Shown here: positions 14,593 to 26,474 of the stretch, in pieces
Layout of the letters: each line of letters begins with the position of its first letter
Position numbering within the stretch: position 1 is the first letter of the stretch
Assembly (NCBI GenBank): GCA_964019055.1
Contig: OZ025220.1
Span: forward strand, 7,304,620 to 7,368,619
From: Anthopleura xanthogrammica
Lineage: Eukaryota; Cnidaria; Anthozoa; Actiniaria; Actiniidae
Direction: 5' to 3'
Length of the DNA stretch: 64,000 nucleotides
The notes under the pieces: model-generated
Database searches by the model: none
What the model was told of the DNA's origin: nothing
The model's input: the letters and a program-made list of their open reading frames with translations, nothing else
Translations under genes and position numbers: made by a program

Positions 14593-14721
14593 ATAGACCC
14601 CTTTGCAGCACGTCGGAATGCAGCTCAATTGTGAAGACAAAACAATAGGTTTCAATTCACAGGAGATTGAAATTCTTTTTTTTTTTTTGTCCTCCAATTC
14701 ACTGATTTGACGTCAATAGAC
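14593..14721. mobile_element. MITE-like inverted repeat, family 1 (copy b, degraded)
   Basis: It begins atagacccctttgcagcacg and ends near tttgacgtcaatagacc. It is the same family as the copy at 13788 in opposite orientation, with an expanded T run in the loop and a partly eroded right arm. It abuts the family-2 element that follows. The 73-codon minus-strand frame across it is fortuitous. Confidence 0.65.
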
Positions 14722-14877
14722 CTCTTTACCTTCGTATGCAAATTGCCCATTTCAGACCACATGTCATTCCCTTGAGAAATGTTCTTTTGTTAAAATATTT
14801 ACACATGAAAGAATCAACTCCCAAGAGTGGCATCACGTGGTCTGAAATGGTCAAATAGGTCTATTGAAAGGGGTCTA
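14715..14877. mobile_element. MITE-like inverted repeat, family 2 (copy a)
   Basis: Inverted arms CCCATTTCAGACCAC and GTGGTCTGAAATGG flank a centre with ttaaaatatttacacatgaa. The outer ends both read as aatagacct/aggtctatt. Other copies are near 17.5, 21.2, 31.2, 33.4 and 52.3 kb. It is non-autonomous and has no coding capacity. Confidence 0.7.
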
Positions 14878-14879
14878 TA

Positions 14880-15289
14880 TCAGTGATACTGGAATCCCTA
14901 TTTAGTAATCACAATATCCTTCTGTTCAAAGTCACATGTAGCTACCAGTGATACTCAAAATCGTGCTCGGTTTCAAACCACATTCAATTTCATTGAGTAT
15001 GATTTCTTTCCCAATTTGTATATTTTAAGGCGTCATTGATTGCTTTGTACATACTCACTTCTGCCTGCTTAGCCTCGCTTACAAGTCAGCTAATAAATCC
15101 ATAAATACCATAAAAAGTCTGCACGCCAGATTTCAAAACATTGGTATTGTCCAAGTTCCACATTCCTTATACAGTACATTACAGTTGACATTAGTGAATG
15201 ATCGAGGCTCGCTGAACATATGAGCCTGCAGTCAAGGATCACAGCGGTGTTTACCGAGGGAGTAGGTCAAAAGGTCAAATATTTTTCAT
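14880..15289. other. downstream flank of the intronless exonuclease-like gene; no gene seen
   Basis: AT-rich sequence with a degraded foldback relic around 15063-15245 (tagcctcgcttacaagtcag resembles inverted gctcgctgaacatatgagcc). No polyadenylation signal can be assigned with confidence. Confidence 0.4.
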
Positions 15290-16324
15290 TTAAATAAGTC
15301 CAGTTTCGATGGGTCTCATTCTAACGAGAGTTGCAAAGACCTCCATGGTATAGAACGCATCATTCCCAGCATTATGCAAGACATCGTCGGCTCGGATATT
15401 ATTATTCATGTCCAGCGGTATTTCCAAATCGTTCATGACCCATCTCAAGTCTCTCTGCACGTGATCACCTACAAAGGGAGAAACCGCTGTGTGTAGTAAC
15501 TTCGTATCGATGACTTTAACTCCCCGGATGTCAATACCGCGTTCCTTGAGGTAAGCGGTAAGGTTCTCAGCAGCATGCGCAGTAATGTATTCAACTCTAA
15601 GTGACAAATCTTCTATGATTTTTTTGGCCTCCGATATCGAAATCTCATGGCTCACTCCGAACCGAAAACGATCTCGGTTATCCGGCATAAGGCATTCGTT
15701 TTTAAGATGCTTATTATCTCGAATAATATAATGATTACATGCTAACACTTGCGACCTGGTTTCCAAGGAAACCATTCGAAACAAAACGCAACCAATTTCA
15801 AGAATTTCTGATGGATTTTCTTCGTAAACCTCCAAGTCCAAAGCCAGTATTTTGCAGCTTTTTTCCGAGATGTGATCTCGAAGTTGATCCAAAAGGCGAA
15901 TTCCACGCACGTTTTTTTGGAAAAGTATTTCGTCATTTTTTCGTCGCAGATTTTCAAGACAGCGATTTAAATCTCCTTCGGAAGCAAATATATGTTTTCG
16001 ACATGGTAGCCTTCTCTTTGAAAGTCTTGTAGGTGCGAGGTGTGGTACTTTGAACCCAACATTCCTCTGTAGCTTCGCTTTAATACGGTTGTACAAGATA
16101 AAATCAACGAAGAGCTTCACTGAGTCGTGACAATCAAACGCGGTCACGAAAACAGACTTACTAAGATGGCGGTTATAGACACGTTTGAAAAACTTTGTCG
16201 CTTCAACTCCACAGTCGCTGCTTTTTTGGCTACAACATGATATCCATGATTCTTTGATCTTGTTATACTCGTACATATACTCGGGGCATTCCTCTCCACA
16301 CGCCTGGCTGTAGCTCGTTGCCAT
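15290..16324 (-). CDS. intronless DEDDh exonuclease-like protein, diverged paralogue of the 36.8-64 kb cluster
   Basis: A 344-residue protein if it starts at the ATG at 16324. That start is chosen because MATSYS aligns with the MASYF/MASSLE starts of the cluster genes. Residues 1 to about 100 match the cluster's N-terminal domain in layout: a Y-x-Y-E/F-x-K helix ending in W, then A-x-K-x-F-F, then a V-x-F stretch. Residues about 155-344 are a DEDDh exonuclease-like domain with D163 and E165 (ALDLEVYEE) as motif I and H317/D322 in HNAGNDAFYT as motif III. The motif-II aspartate expected after AHAAEN is leucine (L255), so nuclease activity is doubtful. No intron interrupts the position where the cluster genes are split. 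The frame stays open upstream to 16567. A start at 16534 would give a hydrophobic, signal-like N-terminus (AIFLLTIFFI), so a longer secreted form cannot be excluded. Coding status is well supported by length and homology. Function is not known. Confidence 0.82.
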   Translation of the reverse strand: MATSYSQACGEECPEYMYEYNKIKESWISCCSQKSSDCGVEATKFFKRVYNRHLSKSVFVTAFDCHDSVKLFVDFILYNRIKAKLQRNVGFKVPHLAPTRLSKRRLPCRKHIFASEGDLNRCLENLRRKNDEILFQKNVRGIRLLDQLRDHISEKSCKILALDLEVYEENPSEILEIGCVLFRMVSLETRSQVLACNHYIIRDNKHLKNECLMPDNRDRFRFGVSHEISISEAKKIIEDLSLRVEYITAHAAENLTAYLKERGIDIRGVKVIDTKLLHTAVSPFVGDHVQRDLRWVMNDLEIPLDMNNNIRADDVLHNAGNDAFYTMEVFATLVRMRPIETGLI

Positions 16325-17460
16325 GGTGTTGTCTCTCTCAAAGTTTTCCTGGTAGGTTATTATCTTTATCCCGAAGAGTTTTTTGAATTTAGTTTTGATG
16401 TCGTGGAAGGAGTTGCATGGTGTGTTGAGGTTAGATGCAGTGGATGAGTTGCAGTAAAACTGCTCTGAGTATGAGCGCTGTTGAATGAAAAAAATTGTCA
16501 GCAAAAAGATGGCATCGCCAGAAAACCGCGACATGCAAGTGCGGTCAGCGGTATTCAATGGGCGCATTGCGCATGCGTTTAATAAGTGGAAACAGAAAAA
16601 ACCTACTCTATCGAAGATATTTAAACAAGGGAATCAATATTAAGGCCCATCTCGACTATATCTTAGAATTTTTTTAGTAGAAACTCGCGCTTTTTTCAAA
16701 AGTTCCCGCAAGTTTAGTAAAGACCGCTGACATTTCTGATTTATTCGCGGGCTAACGGACCTTCATGCGATGGTACATACATTTGGGCGCTATTTTCTGG
16801 GAGTCCCACTGGATATTCGGACCAAATATGCTATTGTGTGCCCCGATCGAGAGTTGCTCTTCAAAATGGCGTTTCAACTATGAGATTTGGCTTATTCTTT
16901 GCGAAGATATCAAGCCCCGAAGTCAGGGCATTTTGCGAACTTTAACGGGGAAACATGGAGGTATTTTTAAGCTGTTTAACTGCTGTTATTGTTCAGCAAT
17001 CGAAAGGAAACCTCGGATTTTATCCTAGAGCCGAGACTTAGTTTCGAGCTGGTGCTCAAATAATTAAACAATATTTCTGAATGCAGACATTTGTTTCTTT
17101 TGTCGTCTATTCTCTGTTTCGGCGAATTACAAACTAATTTAACTTTCGTTTATTTTTCCGTTCTCATACAAACCTCTGCTTTCAGTGCGATTTCTCTAGG
17201 AGTCATTTTGAAATTTAAAAAGGAAACCTCAAATTTAGATTAAAGTAATATTTTTCTTGCAGGTTATAATGTCCTATAAATGAATTACAAATTGTGATGC
17301 AGACATTTTTGATCCGCCAACACACAGGCTATATTTTAGACACTTTTTGTTTTAAACCCATACATTTCTCATAACTTTTCGCCGGCCGTATTTTCTTCTG
17401 AGCCGGGTTAACCATGCGTGACATGGGTAGCGGCGCGGTTTTCTGGCGATGGTTGGGAAT
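16325..17460. other. upstream flank of the intronless gene; no other gene seen
   Basis: Presumed promoter and 5' region of the minus-strand gene. The segment 16325-16567 remains open in frame with it. Beyond that there is only AT-rich sequence with short spurious frames. No recognisable domain or RNA gene. Confidence 0.4.
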
Positions 17461-17462
17461 AT

Positions 17463-17595
17463 TTCAGAACACATGAAATTCCCTTAAGAAATGTTCTTTT
17501 ATTAAAATATTTACACATGAAAGAATCAACTCCCAAGAGTGGCATCACATGGTCTGAAATAGGCACAACAAACAACGAAGATAAAGAGGTCTAAC
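17463..17595. mobile_element. MITE-like inverted repeat, family 2 (copy b)
   Basis: Shares acacatgaaagaatcaactc and catggtctgaaata with the copy at 14715, and ends in aaagaggtctaac. The left arm is mutated (ttcagaacacatgaaattcc). Confidence 0.65.
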
Positions 17596-17599
17596 TTCT

Positions 17600-17775
17600 A
17601 ATTCTTAATTCGAATGCGATTTTAGGACTTTCTCTTCCAGTGCTTTTTTTTCGGAGGGAGGAAAACTGGAGAACCCGCGGAGGAAAACCCTAAAATCACA
17701 GGAGAGAACACCAATACAACAAGAAACTCTACTCATATATAATGGTAACATTAGCAGCGCTCGCCACCGGTGCTT
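17600..17775 (-). mobile_element. degraded tRNA-derived SINE fragment (possible)
   Basis: Contains the same motif order as the clearer SINE copies at 34.6 and 35.0 kb: a body with ggaggaaaactggagaaccc, then a right end agcgctcgccaccggtgc that on the minus strand resembles an A-box. The B-box region is eroded. Low confidence. Confidence 0.35.
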
Positions 17776-17814
17776 CTCAGGTTGCTATATGAGCGCGAAA
17801 ATTCAACTTATCCG

Positions 17815-18480
17815 TAAAACTAAACGCGCCTACCAGACAAAAAGAGCACGAAATTTCTATTTTCGTTGTAATAATACACATGAAAAAATTTCTCGATTCT
17901 GATTGGCTGAGAGCAGTGCAGAAAAAAGGAAATCAAGTGCAGAAAAAAGGAAATCAAGTGCAGAAAAAAGGAAATCAAGTGCAGAAAAAAGGAAATCAAA
18001 ATTTTTTTTCCATGTGTATTATTAATTGGAAATCATATGGTTTTTCTCGTGCAATTTTGGAATAACTCGTTCAAATTTATTCCAAATTGCACTCAAAACC
18101 ATATGATTTCCTGTACAAAATGAACGACTTATGCATTTACCAAACACATGCATAATGTCATTGATTAAAACAAAAAAACAAGAATCTACTTTGAGCGGGA
18201 AACTTTGGTGGCTTCCGGTATTTAAAGTAAACGCGTCTACCAGATAAAAAGAGCGGGAAATTTCTATTTCCGTTGAAAATGAACGAATTATGCATTTACC
18301 AAAAACATAATGTCAAAGAAAGTGAATAAAACAAGAATCTACTTCGAGCGAATTTAGTGGCTTCCGGTAAAGTAAACGCGTCTATCGGATAAAAAGAGCG
18401 GGAAATTTCTATTTCCGGTGGAAATGAACGTAACTATCACCCAGTAACAAACATGCACCAAATGTTATTGATTAAAGAAA
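17815..18480. repeat. imperfect ~140-bp tandem repeats with an embedded 21-bp tandem and a hairpin
   Basis: The phrase aaagtaaacgcgtctaccag ... gcgggaaatttctatttccg occurs near 17820 (diverged), 18228 and 18370. Within the first interval a 21-bp unit (gtgcagaaaaaaggaaatca) is repeated four times at 17917-17999. A hairpin follows at 18027-18112 (aaatcatatggtttt ... aaaaccatatgattt). Confidence 0.7.
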
Positions 18481-19010
18481 CAAGAACTCACTTTGCTAAT
18501 AGTTTTACTTTATAAATGTTAAAAATATTCCTAGCTAGAACTACTTCAAATGATTATGTTTAAAACTCCTAAAATGTTTTTAAAAAAAGAATCAAATTAA
18601 AAAATTAAAAAAAAGAAAGAAAAAAAGATTCGAATACTATCATCATGAATATATATTTATAAATTTGTTCCTACGTATAATATAGTTTCAGCATTTTTGA
18701 GAGATACATTATGTATTTTCCTAGTAGTGAGAGATTTCCACTGAGTATTACCTGTAAATTCCCCAATGTTAAAAACAGAGTTTCAATTCATTAATCTTTA
18801 AGTCGTTTTCTAACTGCTCGAGTCGTTTATACACTAGGCTGTTTTCGAGTTCTAATGCGTTGAAAATGTTCCAGTCGCTTTATACCATGTAGATGTTGAA
18901 AATTAATGATGTTTTTCCACTATAAAATCCTTGAGATAAGAGTTAGGAGACACGTCTAAGGATTCAATCAAGCAAACGCCAAAAAAAATTCACTTGGTAC
19001 TAAACAAGAG
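18481..19010. other. AT-rich intergenic sequence; nothing recognised
   Basis: Low-complexity A/T-rich DNA with an A-rich run near 18580-18630. No coding region, RNA gene or repeat structure was identified. Confidence 0.4.
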
Positions 19011-19019
19011 GTCATTTTG

Positions 19020-20420
19020 GAGTTCTTCTAAAGACATTATCGTTGATAAAAACAAGTCTCGAAATAGCAAATGTTTGTACGAAAAGACCAATTAATAGAT
19101 AGTCTCTTGTTTCGAGATCATTATTCTCATCATTGCACAGAAAAAGCTCTTGTAAAAAAAGAGGAACTAAAAAGATTGGCCTTCTTCTAAAGACATTATC
19201 GTCGGTAAAAACATGACTCAAAATAGTAAATGTTTGTAGAAAAGGCCAATTAATAGATAGTCTCTTGTTTCGAGATCATTATTCTCATCATTGCACAGAA
19301 AAAGCTCTTGTAAAAAAAGGGGAACTAAAAAGATTGGTCTCCTTCTAAAGACATTATCGTTGATAAAAACAAGCCTCGAAATAAATGTTTGTACGAAAAG
19401 ACCAATTAATAGATAGTCTCTTGTTTCGAGATCATTTTTCTCATCATTGCACAGAAAAAGCTCTTGTAAGAAAAGAGGAACTAAAAAGATTCGTCTCCTT
19501 CTAAAGTTATTATCGTTGATAAAACATAATTCAAAATAGCCCATGTGTAGGAAAAGGTCAATAAATAGATACTCTCTTGTTTCGAGATGATTATTCTCTC
19601 CATTCAATGAATACAGCTCTTGTAAGAAAAGAGGAACTTAAAATATTGGTCTCCTTCTAAAGACATTAGCGTTGAAAAAAACATAACTCAAAATAGCACA
19701 TGTGAACGAAAAGGTCAATAAATAGATACTCTCTTGTTTCGAGATCATTATTCTCATCATTGCACAGAAAAAGCTCTTGTAAGAAAAGAGGAACTAAAAA
19801 GATTTGTCTCCTTCTAAAGTTATTATCGTTGATAAAACATAATTCAAAATAGCCCATGTGTAGGAAAAGGTCAATAAATAGATACTCTCTTGTTTCGAGA
19901 TGATTATTCTCTCCATTCAATGAATACAGCTCTTGTAAGAAAAGAGGAACTTAAAATATTGGTCTCCTTCTAAAGACATTAGCGTTGAAAAAAACATAAC
20001 TCAAAATAGCACATGTGAACGAAAAGGTCAATAAATAGATACTCTCTTGTTTCGAGATCATTATTCTCATCATTGCACAGAAAAAGCTCTTGTAAGAAAA
20101 GAGGAACTAAAAAGATTGGTCTCCTTGTAAAGACATTATCGTTGGTAAAAACATAACTTAAAATAGCACATGTGCACGAAAAGGCCAATAAATAGATACT
20201 CTCTTCTTCCGAGCCGTCATTATTTACTGCATTCATAATGAAAAAAAGCTCTTGTACTAAACGCAAGGAGTAGTGAATTTTGGTCTCCTTGTAAAGCCAT
20301 TATCGTTGGTAAAAACATGACTCAAAATAGCACTTGTGTACGAAAAGGCCAATAATAGATAGTCTCTTCTTCTGAGCTCATTATTTACTGCATTTAATGA
20401 AAAACGCTCAATAAAGAGAA
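19020..20420. repeat. ~156-bp tandem repeat, about nine diverged copies
   Basis: The unit runs from aaagacattatcgttgataa through gtctcttgtttcgagatcat to agctcttgta. Starts fall near 19034, 19193, 19348, 19506, 19667, 19820, 19974, 20139 and 20296. The blocks at about 19500-19780 and 19815-20090 are nearly identical, which indicates a later two-unit duplication. The minus strand is open for up to 129 codons because the unit is close to 52 codons long. The frames break at indels between units, so I do not call a gene. Confidence 0.85.
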
Positions 20421-21094
20421 ATTATTTTGTTATTTGCTTGCTTTCCTCTACACTTAGCTTAATGAAAAAAGCTCTTGTACCAAATGAGACCCAGAAACTT
20501 TTAGTCTCATTCTCAAGGTAGTATAATTGAAAAACATGCTTCAAAATAGCTATGTTTGTATGTAAAGAGCTAATAGGTGACCAGAGTCCTTTAGTTTTTA
20601 GCTCGCTATCGCCTACATCTGATGAAAACAAGCTCTTGAGCAGCAGAAAATCCATTTTCCAAACGCATAACCATACGTTACTTTACACTATAGAGCTAGT
20701 ATTAATTATCAATAATCATGGTGTTAGTTGTTAGGAGTGGCTGTGTGAATACAGCTATTTCAAAAAAGGTTGGTGAAGGTATTGTTGCATGCTGCATTCT
20801 GCTTACAGAGCTCGAATATTAAGTAAATAAAGCCCTGGTTAAACGACTGAGAAGACAAGTTTCCAGAAACGTGTTTTGTTAAATGTTAAATGTTTCCAAA
20901 GGTTGCTAAACTGTCAGGAAACATTGGGAAACAAGTGTAACATTGTTCCCATGCGGCGAGGAAACACGACATTTTTCTACCGTACTTAACAAAGATATTT
21001 GGCTTCTAGGAAGCAAAGTTTGCCACGCCTTGCAATGTTTTGCACGTGGTTAAGCTGGGAAACATCGAAGAAGCATACGCGTTAAAGAAAACAT
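20421..21094. other. intergenic sequence; nothing recognised
   Basis: No convincing coding region. The segment 20840-21020 contains several gaaac/gtttc-rich stretches (for example ggaaacattgggaaacaagt) that may be remnants of another inverted-repeat element. The two 60-77 codon frames here lack features of real genes. Confidence 0.35.
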
Positions 21095-21293
21095 GTTCTA
21101 GACATTTTCGGCTTGGGCGTAATGTTTTCCCATTTCAGTCCACGTGTAATTCTCTTGAGAATAAGATTCTTTGTTTGAGTTGTATCCATATTCATGTGTC
21201 TTCTCATGCACAACCGTTAAACAAAGAAATGATACTCTAGGAAATGACATGTGGTCTGAAATGGGAAAACATTTTGCCAAGATAAAGAGGGCT
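21095..21293. mobile_element. MITE-like inverted repeat, family 2 (copy c, long form)
   Basis: Long arms: gtaatgttttcccatttcag near the left end is mirrored by ctgaaatgggaaaacatttt near the right. The centre (tttgagttgtatccatattc) is shared with the copy at 33319. Confidence 0.75.
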
Positions 21294-21664
21294 ATTTGCT
21301 CCTAAAGTTCTATTTGATAACATTTTTTTTCGAAAAAAATTTTTTTTTTTTAATTTATGCGTTTTTAGAATTAACTTGTCATTTTAGTATTTTTTCTTGA
21401 TTAATGGATGAACAAATTTTCAATAATGACTTGAAAAGTTACTTTATGCAAACCAATTTCAATGTAATGACTTAAGTGCTGACTGACCATCAATTATTTA
21501 CAGTTGGTACACAATGTACCACTGAAGACATGATACATGATAAGAACTGAATTGACGGGGAAATCTTAGGAATTCGTAGGGTTCATTATCAATAGTTTTG
21601 TTTTGTTCACTAATACACTTGCTTTGATGTGGGTATGAGCTAAAATTTTATTTAACCCTGAAAC

Positions 21665-22232
21665 CGGTTGAACCTCTGGGTAATCCAAGTCAGGGCATGG
21701 CTAACTCACAGATCAAACCCTGAAACAACCTCTGGGCTGATCTAAGTCAGGGCATGGCTAACTCACAGATCGAACCTTGAAACAACCTCTGGGCTGATCA
21801 AAGTCAGGGCACGGCTTACTCACAGATCAAACCCTGAAACAACCTCTGGGCTGATCTAAGTCAGGGCACGGCTTACTCACAGATCAAACCCTGAAACAAC
21901 CTCTGGGCTGATCTAAGTCAGGGCATGGCTAACTCACAGATCGAACCTTGAAACAACCTCTGGGCTGATCAAAGTCAGGGCATGGCTAACTCACAGATCA
22001 AACCCTGAAACAACCTCTGGGCTGATCTAAGTCAGGGCATGGCTAACTCACAGATAGAACCCTGAAACAACCTCTGGGCTGATCAAAGTCAGGGCACGGC
22101 TTACTCACAGATCAAACCCTGAAACAACCTCTGGGCTGATCTAAGTCAGGGCACGGCTTACTCACAGATCAAACCCTGAAACAACCTCTGGGCTGATCTA
22201 AGTCAGGGCATGGCTAACTCACAGATCGAAAT
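21665..22232. repeat. 57-bp minisatellite, array 1 (about 10 copies)
   Basis: Unit AACCTCTGGGCTGATCTAAG followed by tcagggcatggctaactcac and agatcaaaccctgaaac, period 57 bp. The array ends in cagatcgaaatggaattta, a SINE-like body also found after the second array at 33.9-34.6 kb. Confidence 0.93.
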
Positions 22233-25175
22233 GGAATTTATCTTGTTAGGTTTAAAATTTTGCGCAGGGAGAAAAACGTTTCAAACAAGCTGGCCAAGTT
22301 TTCCCCACTCGCGCACAAAATCTGCAAACACTTTTTTTTGTAAACACGCGAGTATTATAACGCAGAAACTCCTTTTAAAAATTACTATTCATCTATGTTC
22401 AAAGTTTTTTCATAATTGTTGAACGCATAAATGTTTCATGAAAACGGCTAAACTATTTGTTTTGAATTGTGTTCCTTTTCACTTATTATCAATTCTCTGT
22501 AAACAATCTTCGAGTAAAAGCCAAACTTCAATACTTAAAAAGCGCGGGGAAAATGTAAAGCCTGTGAGATCAAGTTCTACTAGGTTACGTAGCAATACCG
22601 CTTTGTTCTATTTGGTATTTTGTCTGTAAAGATTAAAATGAGTCGAGTATCAGTCGATGGCATCTAATTAGGAAACTCTACTATAATTTTCACTAAAAAC
22701 CGTTGGAAAAATGGCTATATTTGCCGAGTCTCTTGACGAGTTTGTTTCAGATTCTAATTTGTTCTTGAAACGAGTTTCTTGAAAAGAAATCTTTAAAATA
22801 ACAAATATTTCGAGTTCTAACTGCTAGAAATTTAGTTGTAACTGGTTAATGTTGAATTAGAGTTTTAAATAAATTAAATTTACGTTCTAATACTAATGAC
22901 CAATAGCTCGAGGACAGCAACCAGTATTTCACACAGGAATGTTAAAAAAACTTCATCTAAAATTTAAATATTTTTTTTCCAATATGGAACAGAGAAACGC
23001 GTCACTTAGATCAAAGATTCAAAGAGACTTTTTAGGGCTTTTACGCATAAACAAAAGCTGCTAAACATATAATGGTATGGAATCCACAACAAGTCATCAC
23101 AACGCTAGGATATTTCATATTTGAAGACCGGTTAGGCGAATTTTTAATTTTTAATGATATTTTCTAAATTGAATATGGGCTTTTTGATCAGTGGTAAGTA
23201 TTTTTGACATTGAAAACTAGATAATATGTAAGAGCAATACGAGTTATGTAATCATTTTTCGTATTTGATTAAATCAGACTTCAAGTTAGTCCGGAATGAT
23301 ATGGCCAAATCAAACGGCTCTAGAATAAAGGAATTTTCCTACTTTGGCTATGAATTCTCCCTAAAAAGAAATTTTTTTTTAATCAGAAGCTAGACCATTC
23401 TTTTAAGAATTAAAATTAGAATTAAAATTGGATTTTAGAATTCACTAATTCGTATATTTCTGCATAATATACGCTCTTAGCTCAGTAAAATTCTAATCAT
23501 AATTTTTCATCCTTCTTAATGCTATTAAATTGTGTTCAATATTAATGGTTAAAATCATATTTTTGTTTGTTTGTTTATTTTTCGACAGGAATGAAGAAGC
23601 GTTATACAAACTCTTTATCATTTGTGGTAGACCAACGCAGACGAATGGTCTGTACACAACTAACTGCAAAAGCTATAGGAAAAAAGGGTAGATATCGATA
23701 TGTGTCCAAGAATTAAGTCAATAACTATGATTTTAGAAAAGGAAAGAATGCAGTCGTTCGTCTGATATAAGTTGAAAATGTAAACACCAAAACGTAAATA
23801 ATACTGGAAGATTTCAGTTTTGCATTGTCCTCTATAATCATTTCGAACGATTTAATCCCAACAACACTAAATTGGCTTTCCTTTGTCAATAACAAACCTG
23901 TAGGTCCGAGTTCCAATATCATATGGCTGGTTGTTGCGACTTCTGTCTTTCACGATGAAGTTTGGGGAATTCTATCCACTCGTGCTGTCTGTGCCATCAG
24001 ATACGATGAGTTATTTCGGTTTAAGATACCATTTGAGTTTCCACGGCAGTTGTTTTGTCCTCATAAGTCTATACAGATAAAACTGAATGCTCGCTAATAG
24101 ATTCAGGTTAATGCTATAGGAAAGCCAATTGATTGTTCTTCTGGAGCCCTATTCAATACTAGGTGGTGTTATTTAATACCTAAAACCCTGGTTGCTGACA
24201 GTTGATTGGTTGCCAGAACCCATTTAAATGTTCATCCGCCTGTGTAAGCTATTCAAGTGCTAGAGTCGAAAACCATTTAAATGCAAAAATAAACTGGTTG
24301 CAGTTCAGACGAATATACAACAAGGTGAAACAGCAAAAAATAAATAGGAATCCAAACATCAGCTCACATTAGCATAGAAAGTGATTGAGCTCCTGTGGTT
24401 CTCGTAAATTAATATTTTTGATACGACAAGAAAAAGAGTGGCTCTCACGGTAAATCTTTTCGTTACCCGCCGGAAATGCTCAGCGTGACTGTTTATATTC
24501 CAATAAGTCGTCCAACGACACTTAAAAATTATTAGTTAGCACAAAATAACGAGAATAAAAATATATCAATCATTTTCTGACCCTCTTAAAAATGATTTAA
24601 AAAATCATAGCAGGTTCTTGTTTCAACATACAAGTGGCTTCTCAATATTTATATTTGTAGAACAAGAAAAAACGGTTTCATTGTCTTTCTCTCGACATGA
24701 ACAGAAATTTCACAGTGATATGGCTTTTTTCCATACAAAGCACTATATTGGTTTTCCAAGAGCCACCTCTAAGGTTTTCAGACAGTTGTGCACTTGAAAG
24801 CCTTCAAATTAAGCATGGACGCTTTTGTTCTTTTAGTGTCGAATGCACTTTATTAATTTTCAGACGAAATTATTTTCTCAAAAACACTGAAATGGCTTCT
24901 TTTTAAAAGACTCAACAGTCGCAATTTGAATTCACAACGTCACTTTGAATCCCCATATATATATTTTCGTAAACACTGCTCCTAAGAGAAATTGAAATGA
25001 CTTCATTTAACCATGACCTTCTCGACATTGCACTATAGTGGCTTCCCCCCAAGGCCTGTTTTTTATCTTGGCACTTAATGGCTTTAATACCTGGGATAAA
25101 TTGGCACTTAAATGACTTGCTTTACTCCATCTGGTATTTTTGGCTATTCATACCAAGAATGCTCGTGCTAAATAA
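22233..25175. other. long AT-rich intergenic stretch; no gene recognised
   Basis: Starts with a diverged SINE-like body at 22233-22270 (ggaatttatcttgttaggtt). The longest open frames are 60-90 codons with no domain, consistent splice pattern or repeat homology. Nothing else supported. Confidence 0.4.
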
Positions 25176-25180
25176 AATTA

Positions 25181-25208
25181 TTCAATAATAGTAATAATGA
25201 TGATGATG

Positions 25209-25248
<40 letters not shown>

Positions 25249-25303
25249 TAATAATAATAATGATAATAATAATAATGATATTAATAATAATACATTAATA
25301 ATA

Positions 25304-25343
<40 letters not shown>

Positions 25344-25376
25344 CACAATAATAATAATAACAATAATAATAATAAC

Positions 25377-25410
<34 letters not shown>
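25181..25410. repeat. (AAT)n microsatellite
   Basis: AAT repeats with ATG and AAC interruptions, beginning a few bases after taaataaaatta (AATAAA near 25170). Smaller relatives lie at 25515-25538, 25690-25794 and 26073-26143. Confidence 0.95.
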
Positions 25411-25689
25411 GGTTTTGAAATGTCAGTTTGAAATCTTAGGTCTTGGGAAAAGACCCGACTAGTAATTTTACCAGGGAAAAATCATATTGTATCAAATTTT
25501 TCTGAGGTCAAAATAAAATAATAATAATAATAATAAATTTAAATAGATTTAAATAAGTTTAGCCTTTTTGTTTAAAATATTGTTCTTTCTTTTACAGTCA
25601 TGATTTTTAAAGCCCATAGGTTACGCCTGTTTGCCCTATATGGAGCTCATTTTTAATTTAAATTTGAATATACACGTTTTAGAACTGTT

Positions 25690-25725
25690 ATGATAATAAA
25701 AATGATAATAATAATAATAATAATA

Positions 25726-25761
<36 letters not shown>

Positions 25762-25794
25762 GTAATAATAATAATAATAATAATAGTAATAATA
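25690..25794. repeat. (AAT)n microsatellite
   Basis: AAT repeats interrupted by tagtaat, following tgataataaaaatg. Confidence 0.93.
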
Positions 25795-26072
25795 TAGAAT
25801 CTAAAAAAAAGAATTAATACTAAAAATATCTATTTACATGTAATATTAAAAGGAAATATATAAATCATGAGGATATATCCTAAGACTATAACATAAATCA
25901 TAGAAAATGTATAAAAATCTTATATATATGGGAAGAAAAAAAAAAACTCATATAAAAAGTTCTAGGACCTAAATTTTAGCACGAAATCTATCTAAATCAA
26001 AGTCTTGAATATTTGTAGTTCTCCTAATTGTTCTAGATCCTCTAAGGCAGAGTAGAGCTGATCATAGTATCG

Positions 26073-26077
26073 ATATA

Positions 26078-26143
<66 letters not shown>
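26073..26143. repeat. (AAT)n microsatellite
   Basis: Nearly pure AAT repeat following cgatataatat. Confidence 0.93.
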
Positions 26144-26144
<1 letters not shown>

Positions 26145-26346
26145 GTAATTGTTCTTTTTTGCATTTATTTAGCTTGTTATTTCGAATGAAGTGGAAAAGG
26201 TAAATTCTTTGTGTTTGTCAATGATGAAATATACGACTTCGAAGCCTTAAAACTGCTGCGGTTCCATGCCTTCGTATCGTTCAATAATCGCATATTATAT
26301 CAGGAAAAAAGCCTTCGATACCCTGAACGCTGCAACAACAAAAAAA

Positions 26347-26474
26347 CCCTTGCAGCACGTCGGAATGCAGTTCAATTTGGAGGACAAAACATTAGATTCC
26401 AATTCTCAATAGATTGAAATTCTTTTGTTTTGTCCTCCAAATTGAGCTGCTTTGACATCACGTGAAAGGGGTCT
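26347..26474. mobile_element. MITE-like inverted repeat, family 1 (copy c)
   Basis: cccttgcagcacgtcggaat at the left, long arms caatttggaggacaaaac and gttttgtcctccaaattg, and catcacgtgaaaggggtct at the right. A well-preserved hairpin. Confidence 0.78.

Noticed and set aside
21665..22232. Possible CRISPR-like array of regularly spaced repeats
   Set aside because: Units are contiguous 57-bp copies without unique spacers, next to a SINE body in a eukaryotic context; the same holds for the 119-bp, 46-bp and 17-bp arrays.
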